A stretch of DNA of 12,166 nt from JBFWQM01 sp050249455 (lineage in GTDB: Bacteria > Pseudomonadota > Alphaproteobacteria > MPNO01 > VGEU01): NCBI GenBank assembly GCA_050249455.1, contig JBFWQM010000172.1, positions 1 to 12,166 on the forward strand, given 5' to 3'. Positions within the stretch are counted from its first letter, which is position 1; every line of letters starts with the position of its first letter. This document shows, piece by piece, positions 1 through 6,577 of this stretch. A program made the position numbers and the translations under genes. A model generated the notes under the pieces. It was not told the DNA's origin. It saw only the letters and a program-made list of their open reading frames with translations, and did no database searches.

Positions 1-24
1 CCGTCCCGCCGGCCCGCGGCACCC

Positions 25-75
25 TCAGTCGCGCCGCCGGCCGGCGGTCCCGTCAGTCGCGCCGCCGGCCGGCGG
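25..75. repeat. Two 23-bp direct repeats at the 3' end of the SnoaL-like gene
   Basis: Bases 25-47 and 53-75 are identical over 23 bases and lie 28 bases apart. Each copy contains the perfect 14-bp palindrome CCGCCGGCCGGCGG (34-47 and 62-75); the second extends to an 18-bp palindrome at 60-77. On the minus strand the copy at 53-75 encodes the last residues and TGA stop of the SnoaL-like protein, and the copy at 25-47 lies just beyond the stop. This looks like a short tandem duplication of the gene's end. The palindromes could fold into strong hairpins that end the transcript, but no T-run follows, so that role is a guess. Confidence 0.75.
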
Positions 76-619
76 CGTGGGCCGCCTGGGCGGCGTAGAG
101 CGGGTCGTCCATGCCGTGGCGCTGCTCGGCGAAGCCGGGCGGGAAGCTCACCGGCGCCTCGAGCGGGAAGTCCTGGCCGTCGCCGAACACCAGGGTGCGG
201 CGGGCGACCTTCCAGGCGCCGGCGCGCTTCTCGAAGCGGTCGAGGTAGCGCGCGGTCGCGATCTTGCGGCTCCCCGCCGTTCCCGGCTTGACCCCCGCCG
301 CATCGGGGCCGAAGCGCTGGAAGACGATGACGTAGGTCTCGACCAGCGCGCGGTCGGCCGCCGCGAACTCGATCAGCATGTTGGTCATGACGTGCATCGA
401 ATGCTGCTGCTGCGCGTGCATGCGTTCGACCAGCGCCAGGAATTCGTCGGGCGGGCCGGTGAAGAAGCCGTGCTCGTCGACCGCGTCGTCGTGATAGGTC
501 GAGCGCGCCAGCGCCCAGTCCTGCCGGTCGACCCCGCGCACGAAGCGCAGCACCGCGTCGGTGATCTCGGTCCGCGCCTCCAGCTCGTCGATGAAGTTCG
601 GGAAGTGGGGACTCGCCAT
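53..619 (-). CDS. SnoaL-like (NTF2-fold) domain protein
   Basis: This 188-residue protein looks like a small NTF2-fold enzyme or ligand-binding protein of the SnoaL-like group, which includes polyketide cyclases, dehydratases and small hydroxylase subunits. The family pattern is clear: residues 20-51 carry the helix and loop 'RFVRGVDRQDW...TYHDDAVDEHG', with an H-x3-N segment (H76, N80) and a beta-rich second half. The exact substrate cannot be read from the sequence. I chose the ATG at 619 because GGAGACGAGG lies just upstream and the conserved domain starts soon after; a longer reading frame runs back to 805 but its extra residues are Pro/Arg-rich and unlike the family. It lies 106 bp downstream of the oxidoreductase on the same strand, and I see no ECF41 promoter of its own, so co-transcription with that gene is likely. 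The sigma factor of the same cluster also ends in a SnoaL-like domain. Confidence 0.85.
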   Translation of the reverse strand: MASPHFPNFIDELEARTEITDAVLRFVRGVDRQDWALARSTYHDDAVDEHGFFTGPPDEFLALVERMHAQQQHSMHVMTNMLIEFAAADRALVETYVIVFQRFGPDAAGVKPGTAGSRKIATARYLDRFEKRAGAWKVARRTLVFGDGQDFPLEAPVSFPPGFAEQRHGMDDPLYAAQAAHAAGRRRD

Positions 620-725
620 CGTTGCCTCGTCTCCGTGCCGCCGGGCCTTTGCGACCCACGCCGGCATTGTGCGCGGCCCGGCGCGATTTGCGAAGCGTGC
701 GATCGCGGCGTGGCGCCTGCCCGCG

Positions 726-1988
726 TCAGGCTGGGTCGGTCGCCGGCCGGGCGCCGCCGCCGGCCACCGCCGCGGGCCGCGGCGCCACCGGGGCGGCGGC
801 GGCAAGGATGTCCTCGGCGCGGGCCGAGCGCGGCGGCGGGACGAGCTCGCAGTTGATCATCCGCTTGGTGGCCTTGGCGGTCGCGCCGGTCATCGCCACC
901 TGCCGGTCCCATCCGCGCGTGAACAGCGCCCCCTGCGGACCGAGATCGAGACAGGTGACGTAGCCGGGGAAGTCGACGGGGATCGGCACGTCGCCCAGCA
1001 GGTCCGCCGCCACGTTGTGGCCGGCGTAGCGGCCCATCGTCCGGCCGTGCTGGCAGGACATCATCGACGGGTGGCCGTCCTCGACCATCACCCGCGCGAC
1101 ATCGCCCGCGGCGAAGACATCCGGCAGTCCGCGCACGCGCAAATGCGCGTCGACCAGGAGGCGGCCCACGGCGTCGCGCTCGGCCGGCAGGGCGGCGGTC
1201 AGCGGGCTCGCCCGCATGCCGCCGCACCAGACGACGGTGGCGGCGTCGATCCGTTCGCCCGAACTCAGGACCAGGCCGCTGGCGTCGATGGCGGCCACGG
1301 TGACATCGAGGCGCGTCGCGATGCCGAGTTGGCGCAGCGCGTCCTCGATCACCGGCCGGGCGTTTGGCCCCATGTCGGACCCGACATGCGGCAGGCGGTC
1401 GGCCAGGATGACCTTCACCGGCTCGTCGGCGGCCCCCGGCGGCCGCGCGGCGTGCAGGCGCGCCGGCATTTCCGTTGCGACCTCGATGCCGGTGAGGCCG
1501 GCGCCGACGATCACGGCGGTGAAGCGGCCCGGTGCCGGCGGCCGCGACCCGAGCTGCTTGATGTGGCGATCGAGCCGGATGGCGGCGTCGTAGGTATCGA
1601 CGTCGAAGCCGTGCGCGGACAGGCCCGGGATCGGCGGCCGGACCAGCTCGCTGCCCAGCGCCAGCACCAGGCGGTCGTAGGCGAGATCGAGCGTGCGGCC
1701 GCCGTCCCCCGGCCTGACCGTCACCCGCCCCGCGGCAGCATCGATCGCCGTGACGTCGCCGAGCCGCAGGCTGACGCCGACCGGTCCGAGAACGCTGTCG
1801 AGCGGCACGCAGACCTCGCTGAGGTCGGACTCGTAGTTGCGCACGCGGATGTTGTGATACGGGGTGCGGTTGACGACCGTGATGTCCACGTCGCCCTCCA
1901 TCCCGAGTTCGGCCGCCTTGCGGGCCGCGCCGACGGCACTCCACAGCCCGGCAAAGCCCGCGCCGAGAACGACAATTCGCTTCTTCAT
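726..1988 (-). CDS. FAD-dependent NAD(P)H oxidoreductase, NDH-2-like
   Basis: This 420-residue flavoprotein belongs to the pyridine nucleotide-disulfide oxidoreductase superfamily and resembles type II NADH dehydrogenases. The N-terminal FAD-binding Rossmann motif is VLGAGFAG (7-14). The second, NAD(P)H-binding motif is VGAGLTG (161-167), followed by an acidic strand end near D197. The FAD-contacting 'VFAAGDVA' motif is at 291-298. There is no CxxxxC redox disulfide near the N-terminus, so it is not a glutathione- or lipoamide-reductase type. The last 30 residues are Ala/Pro-rich, with no obvious membrane helix, so it is probably cytosolic or peripheral. It would pass electrons from NAD(P)H to a quinone or another acceptor; the acceptor is unknown. 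A GGAGG ribosome site sits 6 bases before the ATG. An ECF41-type promoter lies about 40 bases upstream, which makes this a predicted direct target of the neighbouring sigma factor. ECF41 genes are known to neighbour oxidoreductases, carboxymuconolactone decarboxylases or epimerases. Confidence 0.9.
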   Translation of the reverse strand: MKKRIVVLGAGFAGLWSAVGAARKAAELGMEGDVDITVVNRTPYHNIRVRNYESDLSEVCVPLDSVLGPVGVSLRLGDVTAIDAAAGRVTVRPGDGGRTLDLAYDRLVLALGSELVRPPIPGLSAHGFDVDTYDAAIRLDRHIKQLGSRPPAPGRFTAVIVGAGLTGIEVATEMPARLHAARPPGAADEPVKVILADRLPHVGSDMGPNARPVIEDALRQLGIATRLDVTVAAIDASGLVLSSGERIDAATVVWCGGMRASPLTAALPAERDAVGRLLVDAHLRVRGLPDVFAAGDVARVMVEDGHPSMMSCQHGRTMGRYAGHNVAADLLGDVPIPVDFPGYVTCLDLGPQGALFTRGWDRQVAMTGATAKATKRMINCELVPPPRSARAEDILAAAAPVAPRPAAVAGGGARPATDPA

Positions 1989-2030
1989 GTCTGGCCTCCG
2001 GCTCTACGCCTCGTTGCATCTGCCCATGAA

Positions 2031-2057
2031 GACGGGCGAGCGCGGCCGCGCGTGACA
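2031..2057 (-). promoter_or_regulatory. ECF41-type promoter of the oxidoreductase gene
   Basis: On the minus strand, TGTCACG (2057 down to 2051) is followed after exactly 16 bases by CGTC (2034 down to 2031). This matches the reported ECF41 promoter (-35 TGTCACA, -10 CGTC) except for the last base of the -35 box. It would give a leader of roughly 35 bases before the ATG at 1988. It starts only 23 bases beyond the sigma gene's stop, so it separates expression of the oxidoreductase from read-through of the sigma gene. Confidence 0.8.
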
Positions 2058-2079
2058 GAATTTTCGAACGTCCCGCGGA

Positions 2080-2949
2080 TCAGCCGGGCGCAGGCGGCGC
2101 GAGCTTGCTCGGGTTCAGGACCGCGTAGACGTCGAGGATGCGCACCCCGTCCGTGCGCACGGTGATGATCGAAAGCAGCTTTCCGTCGCCGCGCATCGCC
2201 AGCGCCGCCTCGCCGTTCACGGTGGTCATTTCGAACGCACGCCCGTCCATGTGGCGGCCCAGCGCGCCGACCGCGTAGCGCACCACGCGGTCGCGGCCGC
2301 GAATGGCCTTGAGCGCCGCGCGCGCCTTGCCGCCGCCGTCCGACGTCCAGCTCGCGCCCTCGGCGAGCAGAGCCAGAAGCGCGGCCTTGTCCTGCGTCTG
2401 GATCGCGTTGGCGAAGCGCTGCAGGAGCGCGCGGCGTGCCGCTTCGCTCACCTGGGCGCGCGGCCGCTGCGCGCGCACCCGCCGACGGGCGCGGCTCACC
2501 ATCTGGCGGCAAGCCTGCTCGCTCTTGCCGAGGATCTGGGCGATCTCGGCGTAGTCGGTGTCGAACACCTCGTACAGCAGGAAGGCGGCCCGCTGATCCG
2601 GCGCGAGCTGCTCGAGCACGACGAGAACGGCGATCGAGAGGCTGGACGAAAGCTCTGCCGCCGCATCCGCGCCCGGCGCCGCGTCGCCGATCAGCGGCTC
2701 GGGCAGCCACGGTCCGACATAGTCCTCCCGCTCGGCGCGCATGGCGCGCAGCCGGTCGATGCAAAGCCGCGTCACGACGGTCACCAGCCATGCTTCGGAT
2801 GATCGCAGCTCGTCCGACGCGCCGCGATGCCAGCGCACGTAGGCATCCTGCAGCGCGTCTTCGGCATCCGCACGCGAGCCGAGCATCCGGTAGGCGATGC
2901 CGAACAGCCGCGGACGATAGCGCTCGAATTCGCTCAGTCGCTCGTTCAT
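2080..2949 (-). CDS. ECF41-family RNA polymerase sigma factor with C-terminal SnoaL-like domain
   Basis: This 289-residue sigma factor has sigma region 2 at about 7-75 ('RPRLFGIAYRMLGSRADAEDALQDAYVRW' start), region 4 at about 107-160 with the 'YAEIAQILGKSEQACRQMVSRARRRVRA' helix-turn-helix, and a SnoaL-like extension at about 170-283. ECF41 hallmarks are present: WLPEP (81-85) in the linker, DGGGK (204-208) and, near the end, NPSKL (279-283, usually NPDKL). In this family the fused C-terminal domain modulates sigma activity in place of a separate membrane anti-sigma factor, and none is encoded nearby. The Asp to Ser change in the terminal motif may matter, because the C-terminal tail has been reported to affect activity. 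The ATG at 2949 starts right at the conserved 'LSEFERYRPRLFGIAYRMLG' region; its ribosome site is weak. A perfect ECF41 promoter lies upstream, predicting positive autoregulation. The activating signal is unknown. Confidence 0.93.
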   Translation of the reverse strand: MNERLSEFERYRPRLFGIAYRMLGSRADAEDALQDAYVRWHRGASDELRSSEAWLVTVVTRLCIDRLRAMRAEREDYVGPWLPEPLIGDAAPGADAAAELSSSLSIAVLVVLEQLAPDQRAAFLLYEVFDTDYAEIAQILGKSEQACRQMVSRARRRVRAQRPRAQVSEAARRALLQRFANAIQTQDKAALLALLAEGASWTSDGGGKARAALKAIRGRDRVVRYAVGALGRHMDGRAFEMTTVNGEAALAMRGDGKLLSIITVRTDGVRILDVYAVLNPSKLAPPAPG

Positions 2950-2993
2950 CGGGTCAACGATCCCGGTCAGCCGTGGTCCGCTCCCTTGCCACA

Positions 2994-3020
2994 GACGAAT
3001 GAGCGGGCCGGCCTGTGACA
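2994..3020 (-). promoter_or_regulatory. ECF41-type autoregulatory promoter of the sigma gene
   Basis: On the minus strand, TGTCACA (3020 down to 3014) and CGTC (2997 down to 2994) are separated by exactly 16 bases. Both boxes match the reported ECF41 promoter perfectly. The -10 box lies 44 bases before the sigma gene's ATG at 2949. The same arrangement and spacer length recur before the oxidoreductase gene, while the spacer sequences differ, so the boxes rather than the flanks are conserved. Confidence 0.85.
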
Positions 3021-3119
3021 GGACAGCCCGGAAAAAAGGCCACGGCGCAGGCTTGCCGGTCCCGATTCAGTCCGAGAACGGCCTTGCCCATCCGCCATTG
3101 CTAGCGCCATGTGCGGGCC

Positions 3120-3140
3120 CCGCCGGGGATCCACCGGCGG
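3120..3140 (-). terminator. Possible hairpin downstream of ilvD
   Basis: CCGCCGG (3120-3126) and CCGGCGG (3134-3140) form a perfect 7-bp stem with a 7-base loop, 38 bases beyond the ilvD stop codon. No T-run follows on the minus strand, so this is not a textbook intrinsic terminator. It could act in a rho-assisted way or stabilise the 3' end. The rest of 3021-3178 shows nothing I recognise. Confidence 0.3.
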
Positions 3141-3178
3141 CGGGTCGGGCGCCCCGGGGCCTGGGCGCGCCCTTGCGT

Positions 3179-5029
3179 CTAGCGCGCGCGCTGACCCACG
3201 TCGCGCACCGCGCCCCTTGCCGCGCTGGTCGCGAACGCGGCGTAGGCCTTCAGCGCCGTGGAGACCTTGCGCTCGCGCGGCCCGGGGTGCCACGCCGCGG
3301 CGCCTTTAGCCTCCATCGCCTGGCGGCGGGCGGCCAGGGTCGCGTCGTCCACCTTCAGGTGGATGGTGCGCTTCGGGATGTCGATCTCGATGACGTCGCC
3401 GGTCTCGACCAGCGCGATCGTGCCGCCCTCGGCCGCCTCGGGCGAGACGTGGCCGATCGAGAGGCCGGAGGTGCCGCCGGAGAAGCGGCCGTCGGTGACC
3501 AGCGCGCACGCCTTGCCCAGGCCCTTCGACTTGATGTAGCTGGTCGGGTACAGCATCTCCTGCATACCCGGCCCGCCGCGCGGCCCCTCGTAGCGGATCA
3601 CCACCACGTCGCCGGCCTTGACCGCGCCGGCCAGGATGCCGGCCACCGCCGCGTCCTGGCTCTCGAACACCACCGCCGGCCCGGCGAACGTCAGGATGCT
3701 CTCGTCGACCCCGGCGGTCTTCACGATGCAGCCGTCGGCCGCGAGGTTGCCGGTCAGCACGGCGAGCCCGCCGTCCTGCGAGAACGCGTGCGCCTTGTCG
3801 CGGATCACGCCGTTCTCGCGGTCGAGGTCGAGCGCGGTCCAACGCCGCTCCTGGCTGAATGCCACCTGGGTCGGCACGCCGCCCGGCGCGGCGCGGAAGA
3901 ACATCTTCACGCTCTCGCTGTCGGTGCGGCGGATGTCCCAGCGCGCCAGCGCGTCGGCCATCGTCGCGCTGTGCACGGTCGGCACCGAGGTGTCGAGCAG
4001 CCCGGCGCGGTCGAGCTCGCCCAGAATCGCCATCACGCCGCCGGCGCGGTGCACGTCCTCCATGTGCACGTCCGACTTCGCCGGCGCCACCTTGGACAGG
4101 CACGGCACCCGCCGCGACAGCCGGTCGATGTCGGCCATGGTGAAGTTCACTTCGCCCTCGTTGGCGGCGGCAAGGAGGTGCAGCACCGTGTTGGTCGAGC
4201 CGCCCATCGCGATGTCGAGGCTCATCGCGTTCTCGAACGCGGCGAAGCTGGCGACCGCGCGCGGCAGCACGCTGGCGTCGTCCTGCTCGTACCAGCGCCG
4301 CGCCAGGTCGACGACCAGGTGGCCGGCCTCGACGAACAGCCGCTTGCGGTCGGCGTGGGTCGCCAGGGTCGAGCCGTTGCCCGGCAGCGACAGGCCGAGC
4401 GCCTCGGTGAGGCAGTTCATCGAGTTCGCCGTGAACATGCCCGAGCACGAGCCGCAGGTCGGGCAGGCAGACCGCTCCATCGTCGCCACCTCGGCGTCGC
4501 TGTAGGATTCGTCGGCGGCAGCGACCATCGCGTCGATCAGGTCGATCGCGACCTCCTTGCCCTTGAGCACGACCTTGCCGGCCTCCATCGGCCCGCCGGA
4601 GACGAACACGGCCGGGATGTTGAGGCGCATCGCCGCCATCAGCATGCCGGGGGTGATCTTGTCGCAGTTGGAGATGCACACCATCGCGTCGGCGCAGTGC
4701 GCGTTGACCATGTACTCGACGCTGTCGGCGATCAGCTCGCGCGACGGCAGGCTGTAGAGCATGCCGTCGTGGCCCATCGCGATGCCGTCGTCGACCGCGA
4801 TGGTGTTGAACTCCTTCGCCACGCCGCCGGCGCTCTCGATCTCGCGCGCGACGAGCTGGCCGAGGTCCTTGAGGTGGACGTGGCCGGGCACGAACTGGGT
4901 GAACGAGTTCACCACCGCGATGATCGGCTTGCCGAAGTCGGAATCCTTCATCCCCGTGGCGCGCCACAGGCCGCGGGCGCCGGCCATGTTGCGGCCGTGG
5001 GTGGAGGTGCGGGAGCGGTAAGCGGGCAT
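3179..5029 (-). CDS. ilvD: Dihydroxy-acid dehydratase
   Basis: IlvD dehydrates 2,3-dihydroxy-3-methylbutanoate and 2,3-dihydroxy-3-methylpentanoate to the 2-oxo acids that precede valine, isoleucine, leucine and pantothenate. The 616-residue length equals that of the E. coli enzyme, and numbering aligns directly. Mg-binding D81, cluster cysteine C122, D123 and the carbamylated lysine K124 lie in 'NCDKITPGM'. Cluster cysteine C195 is in 'CPTCGSCSG' (189-197), Mg ligand E491 is in 'GMQEM', and the proposed base S517 is in 'GRFSGGTSG'. The enzyme is cytosolic and oxygen-sensitive through its Fe-S cluster. The ATG at 5029 begins the family's usual 'YRSRTSTHGRNMAGARGLWRATG' segment. The ribosome site is weak. 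No other ilv gene is adjacent, so it appears to be a single-gene unit. Its leader holds a long GC palindrome. Nothing indicates a broken gene. Confidence 0.98.
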   Translation of the reverse strand: MPAYRSRTSTHGRNMAGARGLWRATGMKDSDFGKPIIAVVNSFTQFVPGHVHLKDLGQLVAREIESAGGVAKEFNTIAVDDGIAMGHDGMLYSLPSRELIADSVEYMVNAHCADAMVCISNCDKITPGMLMAAMRLNIPAVFVSGGPMEAGKVVLKGKEVAIDLIDAMVAAADESYSDAEVATMERSACPTCGSCSGMFTANSMNCLTEALGLSLPGNGSTLATHADRKRLFVEAGHLVVDLARRWYEQDDASVLPRAVASFAAFENAMSLDIAMGGSTNTVLHLLAAANEGEVNFTMADIDRLSRRVPCLSKVAPAKSDVHMEDVHRAGGVMAILGELDRAGLLDTSVPTVHSATMADALARWDIRRTDSESVKMFFRAAPGGVPTQVAFSQERRWTALDLDRENGVIRDKAHAFSQDGGLAVLTGNLAADGCIVKTAGVDESILTFAGPAVVFESQDAAVAGILAGAVKAGDVVVIRYEGPRGGPGMQEMLYPTSYIKSKGLGKACALVTDGRFSGGTSGLSIGHVSPEAAEGGTIALVETGDVIEIDIPKRTIHLKVDDATLAARRQAMEAKGAAAWHPGPRERKVSTALKAYAAFATSAARGAVRDVGQRAR

Positions 5030-5059
5030 GGCGGCTCTCGGCTCGGACAGGGACAGGTC

Positions 5060-5083
5060 GGCGCCCGGCCGCGGCCCGGCGCC
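5060..5083 (-). promoter_or_regulatory. Imperfect GC palindrome in the ilvD leader
   Basis: The 24 bases run GGCGCC at each end around a GGCCGCGGCC core, and pair throughout except for one C-C mismatch (5066/5077). The element sits 30 bases upstream of the ilvD start and about 50 bases past the NADAR stop, on the same strand. It may be a leader hairpin of ilvD or the terminator of the upstream gene. No leader peptide rich in Ile, Leu or Val codons is visible, which argues against classical attenuation. Confidence 0.35.
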
Positions 5084-5088
5084 TCCCT

Positions 5089-5098
5089 GCTAATTAGC
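5089..5098. promoter_or_regulatory. AT-rich palindrome GCTAATTAGC upstream of ilvD
   Basis: A perfect 10-bp palindrome with an AATT core stands out in very GC-rich DNA, 60 bases upstream of the ilvD ATG. It could be an operator half or full site, or contribute a -10-like element for ilvD transcription. No clear -35 partner is seen, so its role is undecided. Confidence 0.3.
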
Positions 5099-5132
5099 GC
5101 ATTGAGTGCCCGGAGGCGAGCCGCCGCGCCGC

Positions 5133-5756
5133 CTATTCCGGCCCCTGGCCGCCGAGTTCCGCCCGGATGCGCATCCAGATCTCGGCCATGATCGCCCCCG
5201 GGATGGTCCGGCTGTCCTGCCGGACCCGGTGGGTGAGGGGGCGCCGGCCGGTCGCCAGCAGCGCCGCGCGGGCGCCGGCATGCTGGGTGAACTTGGCGCG
5301 GCACGCGGCTTCCATCAGCGCCCAGTGATCCGGGCCGCCGACGGCGACGCTGCGGCCGCCATAGTCGATCACGGCCGGCCGTCCCGCCGCGCGCCCGGCG
5401 TCCTTGGCCTCCGGGCCGTGCAGGCGCGCGATGGCCTTGCGCCGCGCCGGGTCGGGAAACTTGATCGCCTGCCAGAACGCCTCGACGCTGGCATAGGTCT
5501 CGCCGTCGATCTCGAACGGCGTGCGGGCCAGGTTGGAGATCGCGGCGAAGGTGGACTCGACGCTGCGGGTGATGTTGACCGGCGCGCGGCACGCCTCGGC
5601 CTCCGGCCCCAGGTCGGCCAGCGCGACGCCGCGGCCCGATCCGGCGCTCAGCCGGAACACGTGGCCCGACCGGTCGGCCAGCGCGGCGCACGCCGCCGCC
5701 TCCTCGGCCGTCTCGGCGGCCAGGCCGATCACGCCGTTCTGCCAAGTCAGTCTCAT
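5133..5756 (-). CDS. NADAR-family protein (YbiA-like, divergent)
   Basis: This 207-residue protein has the NADAR/YbiA-type fold signature. Characterised members are N-glycosidases that cleave unstable riboflavin-pathway intermediates or ADP-ribosylated substrates. The conserved block is at about 70-100: 'FAAISNLARTPFEIDGETYASVEAFWQAIKF', matching the family's S-N-x-x-x-x-P-F-x-x-D-G-x-x-Y-x-S-V-E pattern. A TG pair (169-170) and D181 follow. Two features are odd. First, about 65 residues precede the domain, whereas YbiA begins almost directly with it. Second, the usual 'LxEA...D..WG' segment reads 'LTHRVRQDSRTIPG' (174-187), so the usual Glu and Trp positions are His and Thr. It may be a distinct subfamily with altered activity. 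A possible sigma70-like promoter lies 30 bases upstream of the ATG at 5756. It is not obviously linked in function to ilvD. Confidence 0.8.
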   Translation of the reverse strand: MRLTWQNGVIGLAAETAEEAAACAALADRSGHVFRLSAGSGRGVALADLGPEAEACRAPVNITRSVESTFAAISNLARTPFEIDGETYASVEAFWQAIKFPDPARRKAIARLHGPEAKDAGRAAGRPAVIDYGGRSVAVGGPDHWALMEAACRAKFTQHAGARAALLATGRRPLTHRVRQDSRTIPGAIMAEIWMRIRAELGGQGPE

Positions 5757-5785
5757 GGTCGCCCGTCCGCTCCGTGAACGGCGGC

Positions 5786-5814
5786 GGTATAGCGCCGCGG
5801 GCGCCGGCTGCCTA
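5786..5814 (-). promoter_or_regulatory. Possible housekeeping promoter of the NADAR gene
   Basis: On the minus strand TAGGCA (5814 down to 5809) and TATACC (5791 down to 5786) are 17 bases apart; each box matches four of six positions of the sigma70 consensus. The predicted start would leave a leader of about 20-25 bases before the ATG at 5756. The rest of the 5757-5873 gap shows nothing else. Confidence 0.4.
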
Positions 5815-5873
5815 GCCGGATCGGCGCGGCGGGGCGGCCTTTCGAAGGGCGAGCGGGCCCGACCGCGCGCCGG

Positions 5874-6338
5874 TCAGGGCAGCGACGCGACGATCAGCAC
5901 GGCGCCGGCGATCGCCGCCGCGTCCTCCACCAGTGCGGCGGGGCGGTCGCCGCCGAAGCCGCGGGCCAGCCGGCTGCGCACGTGGGCGCCGCCCAGGGTG
6001 CCGGCGACGGCGCCCAGTGCGCCGGCCACGGCGCCGGCAACCGGCATCCCGCCGCCGGCGCCGATCGCCGCGCCGCACAACGCGCCCGACACGATGCGCG
6101 TGCCGAACTGCATCGGCGTCTTGCGGCTCGGCGTGCGCGGCAGCTGGTCGGTGACCAGCTCGGCCGCGGCCAGCGCGGTGAATATCCACGGCGTCGCCGC
6201 GGCGGCGAGCCAGCCGAGCCCGCTGCCTTCCAGCGGCAGCCGGCCGAGGTGGGCGGCCCAGCTCACCGCCGCCGGCGCCGTCATCGCCCGCAGCCCGGCG
6301 ACCACGCCGATCAGGAACGCCAGCGCGAGAAGCGTCAT
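5874..6338 (-). CDS. DUF4126 family membrane protein
   Basis: This 154-residue, Ala/Gly-rich integral membrane protein of unknown function has the DUF4126 signature. Family hallmarks are 'GVVAGLRAMTAPAAVSWAAHLG' near the start (11-32), 'AAELVTDQLPRTPSR' (58-72) and 'FGTRIVSGALCGAAIG' (78-93). Hydrophobic segments are at about 2-20, 43-63, 82-118 (two Gly/Ala-rich passes) and 137-153. The ATG at 6338 opens directly into the first hydrophobic helix; the upstream GGCGGGG is a weak ribosome site. The gene is followed after 117 bp by the NADAR gene on the same strand, but a promoter candidate in between suggests they are separate units. The 6339-6577 gap upstream is a divergent promoter region shared with the VOC gene; I see no confident boxes there. 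Confidence 0.88.
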   Translation of the reverse strand: MTLLALAFLIGVVAGLRAMTAPAAVSWAAHLGRLPLEGSGLGWLAAAATPWIFTALAAAELVTDQLPRTPSRKTPMQFGTRIVSGALCGAAIGAGGGMPVAGAVAGALGAVAGTLGGAHVRSRLARGFGGDRPAALVEDAAAIAGAVLIVASLP

Positions 6339-6577
6339 CGCGCGCCCCGCCGGGTGGTGGCGGCTATGAGTCGTGACGGCGACGGGGAGGCGGTCATTGG
6401 CGGAATCCTGGCGGGCAGGCGCGGTGGGCGGCGGCGCTGAATTGGCGTATCCGTCAAAGCAAGTCCAGTCCTGCGCGCGTCGTACGCGGTGCGGCGGGCT
6501 GCGCTAAGCTGTTCGCCGCCTGTGACGATAGGCGGGCGGTAGCAGCACTTGCCGGCGCAGCGAGCGGAGGCGATCCG

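Noticed and set aside
620..805. Longer start for the SnoaL-like protein at 805
   Set aside because: It would overlap the oxidoreductase 3' end and adds Pro/Arg-rich residues; the ATG at 619 has the ribosome site and abuts the conserved domain.
385..2019. 544-codon minus-strand frame overlapping the SnoaL-like and oxidoreductase genes
   Set aside because: It is the same-strand +1/-1 shadow of the oxidoreductase, Arg/Gly-rich with no domain.
2999..5191. 730-codon plus-strand open frame opposite ilvD
   Set aside because: It is an antisense shadow of a fully conserved ilvD, is rich in Arg, His and Ala, and has no recognisable domain; long antisense frames are expected at this GC content.
6519..6526. 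TGTGACG, similar to an ECF41 -35 box on the minus strand
   Set aside because: The minus-strand reading is CGTCACA, which misses the first base, and no CGTC follows at 16-17 bases.
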